Origin: an uncultured Collinsella sp.
Lineage (GTDB): Bacteria; Actinomycetota; Coriobacteriia; Coriobacteriales; Coriobacteriaceae
Assembly: GCA_949287065.1 (NCBI GenBank)
Contig: CASEEV010000065.1
Coordinates: forward strand, 1-64,000
Length of the DNA stretch: 64,000 nt
Direction: 5' to 3'
Made by a program: the position numbers and the translations under genes
The notes under the pieces: model-generated
The model's input: only the letters and a program-made list of their open reading frames with translations
What the model was told of the DNA's origin: nothing
The model's database searches: none
Shown here: positions 16,346-25,662 of the stretch, in pieces
Position numbering within the stretch: the stretch's first letter is position 1
How the letters are laid out: each line of letters starts with the position of its first letter

Positions 16346-17713
16346 CTACTGCTGAGACATCTCGAACTGCTTGCGCTGCGACGCCTCAGATGCCTTCATG
16401 AAGGGCAGGTAGATGATCGTGTAGAGCGCGAGCAGGAGCACCTGCAGGATAGCGGCGCGGAAGTCGCCGCCCGTGGACAGGAAGCCGGAAGCGATGATCG
16501 GCGTGGTCCACGGAACCTGGATGCAGGTGGGGGCAACAAGGCCGGCGACGGTCGCGAAGTAGGAGATCACGATGCCGAGGGCGGTGTTGAGCACGAACGG
16601 AACCATCAGCGGGATGTTGAAGACGATCGGGTAACCGTAGATAACAGGCTCGTTGATGTTGAAGATGCCGGGCAGGATGCCGAGCTTGGCGATCTCCTTG
16701 GAGGGCTGCCACTTGCCCCAGATGAACGTGGCGATGAGCAGGGCCAGTGTGCAGCCCGAGCCGCCCATCAGCGCGTAGACGTTGATGACGTTCATGTTGA
16801 GGTACAGGTCGGGACGGGCGATAACCGCGTCGATGCCGCCGTTGTTGAAGACCTCCATGGCCTCCACGAGGACGATGGTGAGGACGGGCTCGACGAGCAC
16901 GCCGTTGATCGTGGACTGGTGGATGCCGAGGGTGAACAGGAAGACGCCGAGCGAGTAGATGACCACGAGACCGGCGGGGTTGGTGGTGAGAGCACGCAGC
17001 GGGGTCTGGATCCAGGTGTTGATGAGCGCGGTGATGTCGGTCTGGAAGCCAGCGTAGAGCACGGTGGCGAGCAGGCCCCAAGCGCCGAGCGTGAGCAGCA
17101 TCGGGATCAGGACGTTGAACGACTTCTCGACCGCCGGCGGCACGCCCTGCGGCATCTTGATGCGGAGCTGCTCAACGCCGGAGACCTTGATGAACAGGGT
17201 CGGGGCGAAGAGGCCCACGATGAGGGCGGTGAACATGCCGTTGGTGCCGGTGTAGTTGGTGATGAACGCGCCGGTCACGTCAGCGGCGGTAACCTCGTCG
17301 GTCACGAGCGGAGAGGCGGCCGACAGGGTGGCGGACACCGTCTGCGGCATCATGATGAAGAGGACGGAAAGGGCGACAACCACGCAGGAGATGGGGTTGT
17401 CAAAGCGCTTGTTGGTGGCGAAGCTGTAGCCCACCATGCCGCAGAGCAGAATGGCGGAGATGCTCAGCGCGCCCTGAGACAGCGCAGAACCCCAGTACTG
17501 GGCGGTTGCCAGGATCTCGGCGTTCTCCATGATGCCGTCGGCGCCCCACAGGAACGTGAAGACGACGTTGTTCAGAAGAGCCGCGATACCGGCGAGAATG
17601 AAGACCGGCATGATGGTGGCAAAACCGTCGCGCAGCGAGCGCAGGTGTACCTGGTTACCGATCTTTGCGGAAACTTCCGAGAACTTGTCAAGGAAGCTCT
17701 GTCCGTTGGCCAT
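16346..17713 (-). CDS. PTS cellobiose-type IIC permease
   Basis: A 455-residue membrane permease of the lactose/cellobiose (CelB) class. Seen: about ten hydrophobic segments, the start FLDKFSEVSAKIGNQVHLRSLRDGF (first 20 residues conserved in CelB), the LGIHQSTINGVLVEP loop and FNINEPVIYGYPIVFNIPL, the substrate-binding signature. It imports cellobiose or related beta-glucosides. ATG at 17713 is chosen because AAGGAG lies eight bases upstream; a GTG nine bases earlier sits directly against that site. Confidence 0.93.
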   Translation of the reverse strand: MANGQSFLDKFSEVSAKIGNQVHLRSLRDGFATIMPVFILAGIAALLNNVVFTFLWGADGIMENAEILATAQYWGSALSQGALSISAILLCGMVGYSFATNKRFDNPISCVVVALSVLFIMMPQTVSATLSAASPLVTDEVTAADVTGAFITNYTGTNGMFTALIVGLFAPTLFIKVSGVEQLRIKMPQGVPPAVEKSFNVLIPMLLTLGAWGLLATVLYAGFQTDITALINTWIQTPLRALTTNPAGLVVIYSLGVFLFTLGIHQSTINGVLVEPVLTIVLVEAMEVFNNGGIDAVIARPDLYLNMNVINVYALMGGSGCTLALLIATFIWGKWQPSKEIAKLGILPGIFNINEPVIYGYPIVFNIPLMVPFVLNTALGIVISYFATVAGLVAPTCIQVPWTTPIIASGFLSTGGDFRAAILQVLLLALYTIIYLPFMKASEASQRKQFEMSQQ

Positions 17714-17879
17714 GTTTTTCACTCCTTCGATTTAAAACACTGCCTGCCTTCAGACGCGTTCCCTCCCAGAAAACGCGCCCCTTACCACGATCTAAAGCGC
17801 CGACCCGCCGCGGGAGCCCCGGGCCGGCGCCCGGGATCGGGCGGGCACGCGCTGCGCGCCCGCCCCCTCCTTGGAAGGG

Positions 17880-19286
17880 CTATTTGACGACGTGGGTCGT
17901 CGCGACCTCCTGGAGCCACGCGGCCGACTTCTTGGGACGGCGCTCGTAGTTCTCCATCAGGTCGACCTCGACGAAGCCGTAGCGATTCTTGAACGCGTTG
18001 GCCCAGGACCAGTTGTCGATGAGGCCCCAGTAGTGGTAGCCCACGCACTTGGCGCCGTCGTTGATGGCGCGCGCGATCCAGCTGAGGTGGTCGCGCACAA
18101 AGTCAACGCGGTAGTCGTCCTGCACCTGCTGCGAGTCGTCCTTGTTGAGGTACTCGCGCTCGATGCCGATGCCGTTCTCGGAGACGAACCACTCGAGGTC
18201 GGGGTACTCGGTCTTGCACTTCATGCCGAAGTCGTAGATGCCCTTGGGGTAGATCTCCCAGCCGCGGGACTCGTTCATCACGCGGTCGGGCCAGATGTAG
18301 GGCTCGGCAAAGAGCGGGTTGCCCCACTCGTCGTGCGTCTTGCTCGGTGCCTGGACGCGGCTCGGCTGGTAGTAGTTGCAGCCGATCCAGTCGACCACGC
18401 CGCCCTTGAGCACGTCGGCGTCGTAGGCGCGCACCGGAAGCACGATGCCCAGGTCCTTGGTGAGCGTGTCGATGACGTCGGTGGGGAGCTCGCCCTTGGT
18501 GACGAGGTCGAGCCACCAGCGGTTGGTGAGGCCGTCGTTCATGCGCAGGGCCTCGAGGTCTGCCTCGGAGGGGTTCTCCTTGGTGTAGGAGGGGCTGAAG
18601 TTGCAGATCATGCCGATGCGCGCGTCCTCGCGGAGCTTGCCCGCGGCATAGAGGTCGCGGTACTTCTGCACGGCGAGCGCGTGCGCGATCGAGATGTTGT
18701 ACTGGACCTCGCAGGCCTCCTGGAAGCTGTGGTGCTGCGGGTACCACACCGGATGCCAGTAGCGGTTCTCGGGCTCGACGATGGGCTCGTTGAACGTGAA
18801 CCAGCAGCGGATCTCCTGGCCGAACTCCTCAAACGCCTTGGCCGCGTAGTTGGCGTAGGCCTCGCAGACCTCGCGGTTCTGCCAGCCGCCGCGACGGAAG
18901 AGGTAGGTGGGCATGTCGAAATGGTAGAGGTTCACGAAGACCTCGAGACCGGCCTCCTCGGAGGCACGGAACAGCTCGTGGTACCACGCGGCGCCCTCGG
19001 GGTTGATGTTGCCGTTCTCGTCAAGCAGGCGGCTCCACTGAATGGAGGTGCGGTAGCTGTTGAGGCCCAGGCCCTTGAGAATGGCGAGGTCCTCCTTGTA
19101 GTGATGCATGAAGTCGTTGCCCACGTAGGAGCCCACGCGGTTGTAGAACGAGGAGATGTCCTCGTTCGACCAGGTGTCCCACAGGTTCTCGAGCTTGCCG
19201 CCCAGGTCCCAACCGCCCTCGGTCTGCGGACCCGACATAGCTGCGCCGAAGAAGAAGTCCTTCGGCAACGTCAGCTCTTCTGCCAT
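17880..19286 (-). CDS. GH1 beta-glucosidase, probably 6-phospho type
   Basis: A 468-residue family 1 glycosidase. The acid/base glutamate lies in WFTFNEP and the nucleophile in FVSENGIG; the N-terminus PKDFFFGAAMSGPQTEGG is typical. The C-terminal KNRYGFVEVD resembles the phosphate-binding K-x-Y region of 6-phospho-beta-glucosidases, but the usual preceding serine is not obvious. Its position first in a PTS operon supports a phosphorylated substrate. Having both GH1 and GH4 enzymes suggests different linkages or aglycones. Confidence 0.9.
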   Translation of the reverse strand: MAEELTLPKDFFFGAAMSGPQTEGGWDLGGKLENLWDTWSNEDISSFYNRVGSYVGNDFMHHYKEDLAILKGLGLNSYRTSIQWSRLLDENGNINPEGAAWYHELFRASEEAGLEVFVNLYHFDMPTYLFRRGGWQNREVCEAYANYAAKAFEEFGQEIRCWFTFNEPIVEPENRYWHPVWYPQHHSFQEACEVQYNISIAHALAVQKYRDLYAAGKLREDARIGMICNFSPSYTKENPSEADLEALRMNDGLTNRWWLDLVTKGELPTDVIDTLTKDLGIVLPVRAYDADVLKGGVVDWIGCNYYQPSRVQAPSKTHDEWGNPLFAEPYIWPDRVMNESRGWEIYPKGIYDFGMKCKTEYPDLEWFVSENGIGIEREYLNKDDSQQVQDDYRVDFVRDHLSWIARAINDGAKCVGYHYWGLIDNWSWANAFKNRYGFVEVDLMENYERRPKKSAAWLQEVATTHVVK

Positions 19287-19434
19287 TCCCCCTCCTCTCG
19301 CGCGCCCCTGGCGCGCAACGGCGGTTCTCGCATGCGCTTTGCGGCCTGGCCGGCGCCTCCGGCAAAGCCCCTGCTCTCGGCAGGCGCATGCGCTTGTCTA
19401 CAGTCAAGCGTGAATGTCCCGCTCTGCAGTTAGG

Positions 19435-19489
19435 ATTATAGCGCTTTAATTTTTAGTTTGTAGCAAGTTTGTAAATAAATTAGAGCGCT
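19435..19489 (-). promoter_or_regulatory. Promoter and inverted repeat of the beta-glucoside operon
   Basis: TATAAT (19435-19440, minus strand) faces the GH1 gene, with no strong -35. Overlapping it are AGCGCTTTAATTT (19440-19452) and its inverted partner AAATTAGAGCGCT (19477-19489), matching in 12 of 13 positions. This looks like an operator pair whose halves bracket the promoter spacer. Confidence 0.55.
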
Positions 19490-19633
19490 TTTTTGGAGCA
19501 CATCGGGCATAATAGGGTTAACGGGAACAAAACCACGCGTCTGACCAGTCATTCCGTTCTCAAACAGCATGAGGCACGCAATGACACGGTCCCATATGTG
19601 TAGGAATTGTGCAAAGAAACCGTAGCGGTTTTA

Positions 19634-19661
19634 CCGTTTACCGGCAGAATTCGACCGTTCA
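19634..19661 (+). promoter_or_regulatory. CCGTTYA direct repeats, 21 bp apart (site 1)
   Basis: CCGTTTA (19634-19640) and CCGTTCA (19655-19661) are exactly 21 bp apart, reading toward the GntR gene. The same pair, spacing and orientation relative to the downstream gene recurs upstream of phosphoketolase, the PTS EIIBC and the isomerase operon. Confidence 0.55.
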
Positions 19662-19730
19662 CAGATGTACGAACAAGTATGTGACGAATGACGCCGGGCG
19701 AATATGCACTGTTGCGCGGTTTTACCGCAG

Positions 19731-19742
19731 TGGTCTAGACCA
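19731..19742. promoter_or_regulatory. TGGTCTAGACCA operator
   Basis: A perfect 12-bp palindrome 66 bp upstream of the GntR start. It equals the core recognised by GntR/HutC-type regulators of the NagR/DasR/YvoA group, so it is a likely operator for the adjacent regulator. Confidence 0.65.
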
Positions 19743-19807
19743 CCGGCGCGCCGAGCTGGCCCCGCACGGCCGCGCTTGCGAACATCGCGAAAGGAGCTGA
19801 GGAGCCC

Positions 19808-20572
19808 ATGCTGAAGTACGAGTCGATCGCGGCCGACCTGAGCCGCAGCATCGAGGATGGGACCCTTAAGCCAAACGACAAGCTCCCCACCGTCGTGGAG
19901 CTCTGCGACCTGTACGGTGTGAGCAAGATCACCGTCAAGCGCGCCTTTGACCTGCTCACCGAGAAGGGCCTCATCTCGAGCCGCCGCGGCTCGGGCACCT
20001 TCGTCAAGAACACGACCGAGCTCTTCGAGCAGACCGGCATCGAGCCCACCAAGGGCGCCCCGGGCGAGAAGGACAGCTTCTCGTTCTTGCAGTCCGACAA
20101 GGCCGCCGGCTTCACCAAGGAGCACGAGGGCGACGACCGCGCGGTGACCTCCATCGTCTACGACTTCTCGATCGTGAACCCGCCCGAGAACGTAGCGCGG
20201 CATCTTAACATCCACCCCGAGGACTTTGCCTACTACCACTGCCGCGTGCGCTGCCTGGACGACGACCCCATGGTCATCGAGTACACCTACATGCCGATCG
20301 ACCTTATCCCTGGGCTCAAGAAAGCGCAGCTCTACCAGTCGGTGTACGCCTACATCCAGAAGACCCTGGGACTTAAGATCTCGAGCTTCCACCGTATTTT
20401 GCGCGCCGTGCCGGCCACCGAGGAAGAGGCCGAGCGCCTGAACACCAAGCCGGGCGTGCCCATGCTCGAGATCGAGCAGATCGGCTTTTTGGACGACGGC
20501 ACTCCCTTTGAGTACTCGATCTCGCGCTACGAGGGCAGCCGCGGCCAGCTGCGCGACATCAACGTCATCTAG
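19808..20572 (+). CDS. GntR-family (HutC/UTRA) transcriptional regulator
   Basis: A 254-residue regulator. The winged helix lies at residues 1-70 (KLPTVVELCDLYGVSKITVKRAFDLL, then GLISSRRGSGTFV), followed by a UTRA effector domain (HCRVRCLDDDPMVIEYTYMP, and a C-terminal LEIEQIGFLDDGTPFEYSISRYEG). UTRA proteins sense phosphorylated sugars. Divergent from the beta-glucoside operon, so it probably controls it and, through the palindrome at 19731, itself. A GAAAGGAGCTGAGGAG stretch precedes the ATG. Confidence 0.9.
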   Translation: MLKYESIAADLSRSIEDGTLKPNDKLPTVVELCDLYGVSKITVKRAFDLLTEKGLISSRRGSGTFVKNTTELFEQTGIEPTKGAPGEKDSFSFLQSDKAAGFTKEHEGDDRAVTSIVYDFSIVNPPENVARHLNIHPEDFAYYHCRVRCLDDDPMVIEYTYMPIDLIPGLKKAQLYQSVYAYIQKTLGLKISSFHRILRAVPATEEEAERLNTKPGVPMLEIEQIGFLDDGTPFEYSISRYEGSRGQLRDINVI

Positions 20573-20703
20573 CGCAGGTGCGCCGGAAGCGGGCCATGCG
20601 GTACCGCGGCCGGTGCCTCTGAGCGCATGCGCCCGCGCCGGCGCCTTTACCGGATAAGCGCGGCAACCCGCCGCACGCTTATATATGAGAACAGGAGACA
20701 GGC

Positions 20704-21660
20704 ATGGCAGATCTCATCAAGCTCGAACCGCTCTTCCACAACAAGATCTGGGGCGGCAGGCGCCTCGCGTCGGAGTACGGCTACCAGATTCCCGACGGCC
20801 CCGTGGGCGAATGCTGGGCCATCAGCGCGCACCCGGCGGGCGACTGCCCCGTGACCGCGGGCCCGGGCGCCGGCGGCACCCTCTCCGAGCTCTGGGACGC
20901 GCGCCCCGAGCTCTTTGGTGGCGAGGCCGGCAAGCCCGGCAGCGCGCCGGGCGGCGACCGCTTCCCGCTGCTCGTGAAGATCATCGACGCCGACGGCGAC
21001 CTTTCGATCCAGGTGCACCCCGACGACGCCTACGCCGCCGAGCACGAGAACGGCAGCCTCGGCAAGCGCGAATGCTGGTACGTGCTCGACTGCGAGCCCG
21101 ACGCCACCATCGTGGTCGGCCAGCGCGCCCACAACCGCGAGGAGTTTGCCCAGCTTGTGGAGGAGGGGCGCTGGAGCGACCTTCTCAACGAGATGCCCAT
21201 CCACAAGGGCGACTTCTTCCAGATCGACGCCGGCACCGTGCACGCCATCAAGGCCGGCACCCTCATCCTCGAGACCCAGCAGAGCTCCGACGTCACCTAC
21301 CGCGTGTACGACTACGACCGCGTGCAGGACGACGGCACCAAGCGCGAGCTGCACCTCGCCCAGTCGCTCGACGTGATTGACTACGCGGCCCAGGCGCCCG
21401 CCTCCGGCGCCGTCACCGCCCCCGAGACCGACGGCGTGACCGAGCTCGAGAAGAACAGCAACTACACCGTTGACCTCGTGCGCGTTGACGGCGAGAAGAC
21501 GCTTGCGCAGCCCTGGTCGTTCCTGTGCCTCTCGGTCATCGAGGGTTCGGGCACCGTCTGCGGCGAGCCGGTCGAGAAGGGCGCGCATCTGCTGGCGCCC
21601 TACGGCTGCGGCGACCTTGCGCTCGCCGGCGAGATGACCCTCGTCACGAGTCACCTGTAA
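20704..21660 (+). CDS. manA: Mannose-6-phosphate isomerase, class I
   Basis: Zinc enzyme interconverting mannose-6-phosphate and fructose-6-phosphate. The 318-residue length fits the short Bacillus-type group. Seen: LFHNKIWGG at the N-terminus, the metal ligands in LSIQVHPDD, the conserved AEHENG/GKRECWYVL segment and IDAGTVHAI. It follows the GntR gene by 131 bp. Start supported by AGGAGAC. A TTATAT at 20679-20684 might be its own -10. Confidence 0.93.
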   Translation: MADLIKLEPLFHNKIWGGRRLASEYGYQIPDGPVGECWAISAHPAGDCPVTAGPGAGGTLSELWDARPELFGGEAGKPGSAPGGDRFPLLVKIIDADGDLSIQVHPDDAYAAEHENGSLGKRECWYVLDCEPDATIVVGQRAHNREEFAQLVEEGRWSDLLNEMPIHKGDFFQIDAGTVHAIKAGTLILETQQSSDVTYRVYDYDRVQDDGTKRELHLAQSLDVIDYAAQAPASGAVTAPETDGVTELEKNSNYTVDLVRVDGEKTLAQPWSFLCLSVIEGSGTVCGEPVEKGAHLLAPYGCGDLALAGEMTLVTSHL

Positions 21661-21690
21661 GCCGCGCGTCGCAACAGACCCCAACAGCAA

Positions 21691-21731
21691 AGGGCCGAGC
21701 CCCAGAGGCGCTGCCTCGGGGCTCGGCCCTT
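21691..21731. terminator. Bidirectional terminator manA / yxeA-like gene
   Basis: A long GC-rich stem AGGGCCGAGCCCC...GGGGCTCGGCCCT (18 bp) between convergent genes; the plus strand continues TTCTC. Confidence 0.8.
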
Positions 21732-21783
21732 CTCATACGCGTCTATCCGCGCCAATGCATCGCGAGGCGTGCTGCGCAGGACA

Positions 21784-22140
21784 CTACTCGCCGCTGAGCG
21801 CGTCCTGTGCGGCGGCGGGGATCTCGTCCCACGAGACCTCCTCCCAGCTCGTCACGCCGCGCAGGGCCAGCGTCTCGAGCTTGAGGTAGGCTCCGTCGCG
21901 CAACTCACGGCTCGTATCGAACCCCAGCTCCTTCTCCTCGCCCTTGGCACTGAACGCGGGCAGGTCGTAATGGTAGTCAAAGCCGTTGTTGTTCTCGCCC
22001 GCAGACGAGAGCTTGTCGGCGTCAACCTGGGCGTAATAGGCGTCGGGTTCGGTAAAGACCGCACGGTACCCCTGCCAGGCGGCAAAGCCCGCAGCGCAGA
22101 CGACAAGCACCGCCACAACCGCCGCAACAATCTTCTTCAT
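21784..22140 (-). CDS. YxeA-family (DUF1093) exported protein
   Basis: A 118-residue protein with a signal or anchor segment (MKKIVAAVVAVLVVCAAGF) and a small extracytoplasmic domain. The YAQVDADK start, the YHYDLPAFSAKGEEKELGF centre and the LRDGAYLKL, PAAAQDAL end are typical of the YxeA family. In Bacillus yxeA sits with a BceAB-type transporter, as here. Exact function unknown. ATG at 22140 is favoured over an upstream GTG because the sequence before it is not conserved. Confidence 0.78.
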   Translation of the reverse strand: MKKIVAAVVAVLVVCAAGFAAWQGYRAVFTEPDAYYAQVDADKLSSAGENNNGFDYHYDLPAFSAKGEEKELGFDTSRELRDGAYLKLETLALRGVTSWEEVSWDEIPAAAQDALSGE

Positions 22141-22188
22141 AGCACTTCGTCCCTTCTTGTTGCTCCGCACAGGCGGAGGTCGCTTTTG

Positions 22189-24438
22189 CTACAAGGTGTG
22201 GCGGACGCGGATGGCGTCGCGAACCATGCCCTTGCTCATGAGGTAGGTCACGCAGAAGTACCCGCCGTAGGCCACGACAAAGATCACGCAGGTAAGCCCC
22301 ACCGTGCCGCCGATCGACAGGCCGCCGAAGAGCGACACGAGCTCGATGATGACCTTGAGGGCCACGGCCGAATGGGCGACGCCCATGGCGAGCGGGAAGA
22401 GGAAGAACACCGTCTGCTGCGCGAGCACCGAGTGGGCGATCGTAGTGGCAGGCGTTCCGAGCTCCGAGAGAATGCGGTAGTTCTTGCCCGCGTCGGCCAC
22501 GCCCGAGAGCTGCTGGATGGTGAGGATCGCCGCGCAGGCCACCACGAGCACGAAGCCGATGTAGATAGCCAGGTAGCTGATGAGACCGTTCATGGAGTCG
22601 ACGCTCTCGTAGGTGGTGGTTCGCGTGGCCTCCTGGCCCCAGCCGGCGATGCTCGCGCCCTCCGCGTTCGTAACGTCGCCGTAGGTGCGGTAGGCGTTGA
22701 TGTAGGCGTCGCCCTTCTCCACCGACACGTCCTCGGCATAGTTGACCAAGAGGTAGCTGTAGTACGGCGGCAGGTCGAGCTTGGTCACGAGGTCGTCGGG
22801 CAGCACGATGGTTCCCGAGTTCATGCCCATCATGGCGTTCTGGAACGTGCTCGCGTCCTCGGGCACACGATCCTGCACAGGGCGCAGCGCACGCCCGCCG
22901 ATCGTAAGCTCGACGCCCTCGCCGAGCACCTTGTTGTAGATGTCGTTGACCGTGGCGCCCATGTCGGAGGTGATGGTGTAGCCGTTCTCGCCCAGGTCAA
23001 CGGGGTCCATGCCGCGGAACTTGAGGTATTCGTTGTAGTTGGACTCCGTGATGACCATGAGGCCGAGCATCGTCATGTCGGAGTTCTCGGTGCCCGCAGG
23101 CAGCGGCATGTCCACCGCGTCGCAGAGCGCAGCAAGGTCCACGAGCGGGCGGTCGGCGCCGCGCGGCGTGGAGTCGAAGGCGTCAACCTGCACGTAGCTG
23201 CCCGTGATCGACGCGAGGTCGAAGGGATGGGCCTCGGGCGTGTCGGGCTCCACGGTGTCCTTCTCGCCGGCCTCCATCATATCGACGGGCGCGTCGGCAA
23301 CGGCGTAGCGTGAAGCATCCGAACGGTCGGCAACCGCCTCCGCATCGCTCGGCGCGCCCGCATCGTGCGCCTCCTGCGCCTGCACCTCGGCGCTCATCTC
23401 GTCCACCACATCGGCGCTCCAATAGACGAGGCAGCGCGTGTAGTCCACCGGCGTGCCGCGCTCGACCGTGTTGTTCATGGTGTCGGCGAGCGACATGCCC
23501 GTGGTCACCGACGTGATGGCCAAGAAGAGGATCATGGCGATCACAGCCATGGAGAAGCTCACCGTGTTGACCTTGGCCGCGAGCTGGCGCAGGGTCACCA
23601 TGTTGAGGCCGCGCCAGTAAAGCCCGCGCACCGCCTGGAGCGCCCGGAGCAAAAAGCCCGACAGGCCGAAGAAGAAGAGGATCGTGCCCGCCACGACCGT
23701 GAGCGTGGTGATGAAGAACTCGCGCATCCCCTCGGGCGTGCCGTCGTAAGGCAGGCCTTGGTCGAGCAGGCGCGCGTAGGCGATGCCGATGGCAGCCGCG
23801 CCGACAATGAAGATCAGGGCGGAGACCAGGGTGCTGCGCGTCTTGACCGTCTCGTTTTTGCGGCTCGCGCTCATGAGGTCGACGATGCGGGCGCGGCTGA
23901 CCACGCGCAGGTTGAAGACGAGCGTCACGAAGAAGATGGCCGCGAGGCAGCCGACCGTGACGAAGAGCGCCGAGGGCGAGACGAAGAAGCGGAAGTCGGC
24001 GATCTGCGTCTTGAAGAGCGACGCCGTGAAGAAGACCATGAGCTGCGAGAGCCCGATGCCGAGCACGAGCCCCAGCGCGAGCGCGCCGAGCGAGACGAAG
24101 AGCGTCTCGAGCGCCATGATGCGCGCCACCTGCCCACGCCCCATGCCGAGCACCTGGTAGAGGCCGAACTCCTTTTTGCGCCGCTTCATGATGAAGTTGT
24201 TGGCGTAGACCATCAGAAAGCCCATGACGAGGGCGAGAAACACCGTGAGGCCCGAAATGATGCTGCCGAGCAGGTCGCCCATGCCGGCGTTCTGCTCGGA
24301 AACGCCCGCGATGTCGACCTGCACCGAGATGGTGTTGAACGCGTAGAACACCGTGACCGCGAGCGTGAGGGTGATGAGGTACACGAGGTAGTCGCGGCCG
24401 GCGCGGCGGACGTTGTGCCATGCGATCTTACAGAGCAT
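22189..24438 (-). CDS. BceB-like ABC transporter permease (FtsX domains)
   Basis: A 749-residue permease with two FtsX-like domains, about ten membrane segments and a large extracytoplasmic loop of roughly 230 residues between them, the BceB architecture. The N-terminal [21 protein letters not shown] and the cytoplasmic KKEFGLYQVLGMGRGQVARI are characteristic. Such systems remove or sense cell-wall-targeting peptide antibiotics such as bacitracin. GGGAGGG precedes the ATG, which lies inside the last codons of the ATPase. No partner histidine kinase is nearby. Confidence 0.88.
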   Translation of the reverse strand: MLCKIAWHNVRRAGRDYLVYLITLTLAVTVFYAFNTISVQVDIAGVSEQNAGMGDLLGSIISGLTVFLALVMGFLMVYANNFIMKRRKKEFGLYQVLGMGRGQVARIMALETLFVSLGALALGLVLGIGLSQLMVFFTASLFKTQIADFRFFVSPSALFVTVGCLAAIFFVTLVFNLRVVSRARIVDLMSASRKNETVKTRSTLVSALIFIVGAAAIGIAYARLLDQGLPYDGTPEGMREFFITTLTVVAGTILFFFGLSGFLLRALQAVRGLYWRGLNMVTLRQLAAKVNTVSFSMAVIAMILFLAITSVTTGMSLADTMNNTVERGTPVDYTRCLVYWSADVVDEMSAEVQAQEAHDAGAPSDAEAVADRSDASRYAVADAPVDMMEAGEKDTVEPDTPEAHPFDLASITGSYVQVDAFDSTPRGADRPLVDLAALCDAVDMPLPAGTENSDMTMLGLMVITESNYNEYLKFRGMDPVDLGENGYTITSDMGATVNDIYNKVLGEGVELTIGGRALRPVQDRVPEDASTFQNAMMGMNSGTIVLPDDLVTKLDLPPYYSYLLVNYAEDVSVEKGDAYINAYRTYGDVTNAEGASIAGWGQEATRTTTYESVDSMNGLISYLAIYIGFVLVVACAAILTIQQLSGVADAGKNYRILSELGTPATTIAHSVLAQQTVFFLFPLAMGVAHSAVALKVIIELVSLFGGLSIGGTVGLTCVIFVVAYGGYFCVTYLMSKGMVRDAIRVRHTL

Positions 24439-25294
24439 CGGAGCCCTCCCCTCCCATGACGGCCACGACCTCCATGATGCGGTTGAAGAACTCCTGGCGG
24501 GGCGCCGCGCCGCGGTTGAGCTCGGTAAAGACGCGCCCGTCGCGCAGGAACAGCACGCGGTGCGTGTAGCTCGCGGCAAAGGCGTCGTGCGTGACCATGA
24601 GCACGGTTGCCTGGTAGCTCGTGTTCATAGCCTCGAGGCACTCGAGCAGCAGGCGCGCGTTCTTTGAGTCGAGGGCGCCCGTGGGCTCGTCGGCCATGAT
24701 GAGGGCGGGGTTGGTGACCATGGCGCGCGCCGCCGCCACGCGCTGCTGCTGGCCACCCGACATCTGGTAGGGGTACTTGTCGAGCACCTCGGTGATGCCG
24801 AGGCGCTGTGCGGTGTCCTCTACGCGGGCGAGCGTGTCGCGCGCCGGCACGCGGCTGATGGTGAGCGGCAGGGCGATATTCTCGCGCGCCGTGAGCGTGT
24901 CGAGCAGGTTAGAGTCCTGGAAGATAAAGCCGAGCTGCTCGCGGCGGAACCGCGTGAGGCGCGAGGGCCTGAAGGCCGTGACGTTGACGCCGTTGATGAG
25001 CACCGTGCCGCTCGTGACCGAGTCAATGGTGCTGATGCAGTTGAGCAGCGTCGACTTGCCCGAGCCCGATGAGCCCATGATGCCCACGAACTCGCCCTTG
25101 CGCACCGAGAAGCTCACGTCGGCGAGCGCGCGGGTGATGTTGTTGCGGCTGCCGTATACCTTCTCGATGTGCTGGACGTCGAGCACGCGGGACGCGGCTC
25201 CCGAGCCGGCGGCCGGGGCGCTGCCGGCGGGGGCGGACGTGCCGGCGGGCGTCTCTTGCCGCATGTGCTTGCCGATGCCTGTTGCTGATGCCAT
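24428..25294 (-). CDS. BceA-like ABC transporter ATPase
   Basis: A 288-residue ATPase of the MacB/BceA class. Walker A GSSGSGKS, signature [14 protein letters not shown], Walker [13 protein letters not shown] and the H-loop VTHD are all seen. The first 35 or so residues are an Ala/Gly/Pro-rich tail before the conserved [12 protein letters not shown]. It energises the permease downstream, which it overlaps by 11 bases. AAAGGAGACTCTT precedes the ATG. Confidence 0.93.
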   Translation of the reverse strand: MASATGIGKHMRQETPAGTSAPAGSAPAAGSGAASRVLDVQHIEKVYGSRNNITRALADVSFSVRKGEFVGIMGSSGSGKSTLLNCISTIDSVTSGTVLINGVNVTAFRPSRLTRFRREQLGFIFQDSNLLDTLTARENIALPLTISRVPARDTLARVEDTAQRLGITEVLDKYPYQMSGGQQQRVAAARAMVTNPALIMADEPTGALDSKNARLLLECLEAMNTSYQATVLMVTHDAFAASYTHRVLFLRDGRVFTELNRGAAPRQEFFNRIMEVVAVMGGEGSDAL

Positions 25295-25326
25295 AAGAGT
25301 CTCCTTTGCACGGTGCGTATACGAGT

Positions 25327-25551
25327 CTAGCGATGAGAAACAGCCCACAGGAGCCAGAGCATGGCCAAGCTCAGCGCCGCCATGATCGCGAGCCAGGCCA
25401 CCATCTGCAGAAGCGTTGCCCCCGCCCGCGCAACGCGGCTGCCAGGTGCCGAGTCCGTGGGCGGCGGAGCGTAGGGGCTGCGCACGGAGCGCCGCGACGA
25501 CGTGCTGTTCTGGGGCTCCCGCAGTGCGCGGTACGTGCTGTTTTTCTCCAT
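25327..25551 (-). CDS. Small single-span membrane protein
   Basis: A 74-residue protein starting MEKNSTYRALREPQ. It has a polar, Ser/Pro-rich half followed by one long hydrophobic segment (LLQMVAWLAIMAALSLAMLW) near the C-terminus. A strong AGGAGGTGGG precedes the ATG and the stop is 32 bp before the ATPase, so it is probably the first gene of the BceAB-like operon. No family was recognised; it could be a transporter accessory subunit or sensor. Confidence 0.62.
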   Translation of the reverse strand: MEKNSTYRALREPQNSTSSRRSVRSPYAPPPTDSAPGSRVARAGATLLQMVAWLAIMAALSLAMLWLLWAVSHR

Positions 25552-25662
25552 AGGTCCCACCTCCTGACTCTATACTGGCAGGGCCGCCAACCGGCTGCCA
25601 TCGATTTGCCTTACGCTTAGGTGACGTTTTTGCAAGCCAGACTAAAGGACCCCTTAAGGGTC

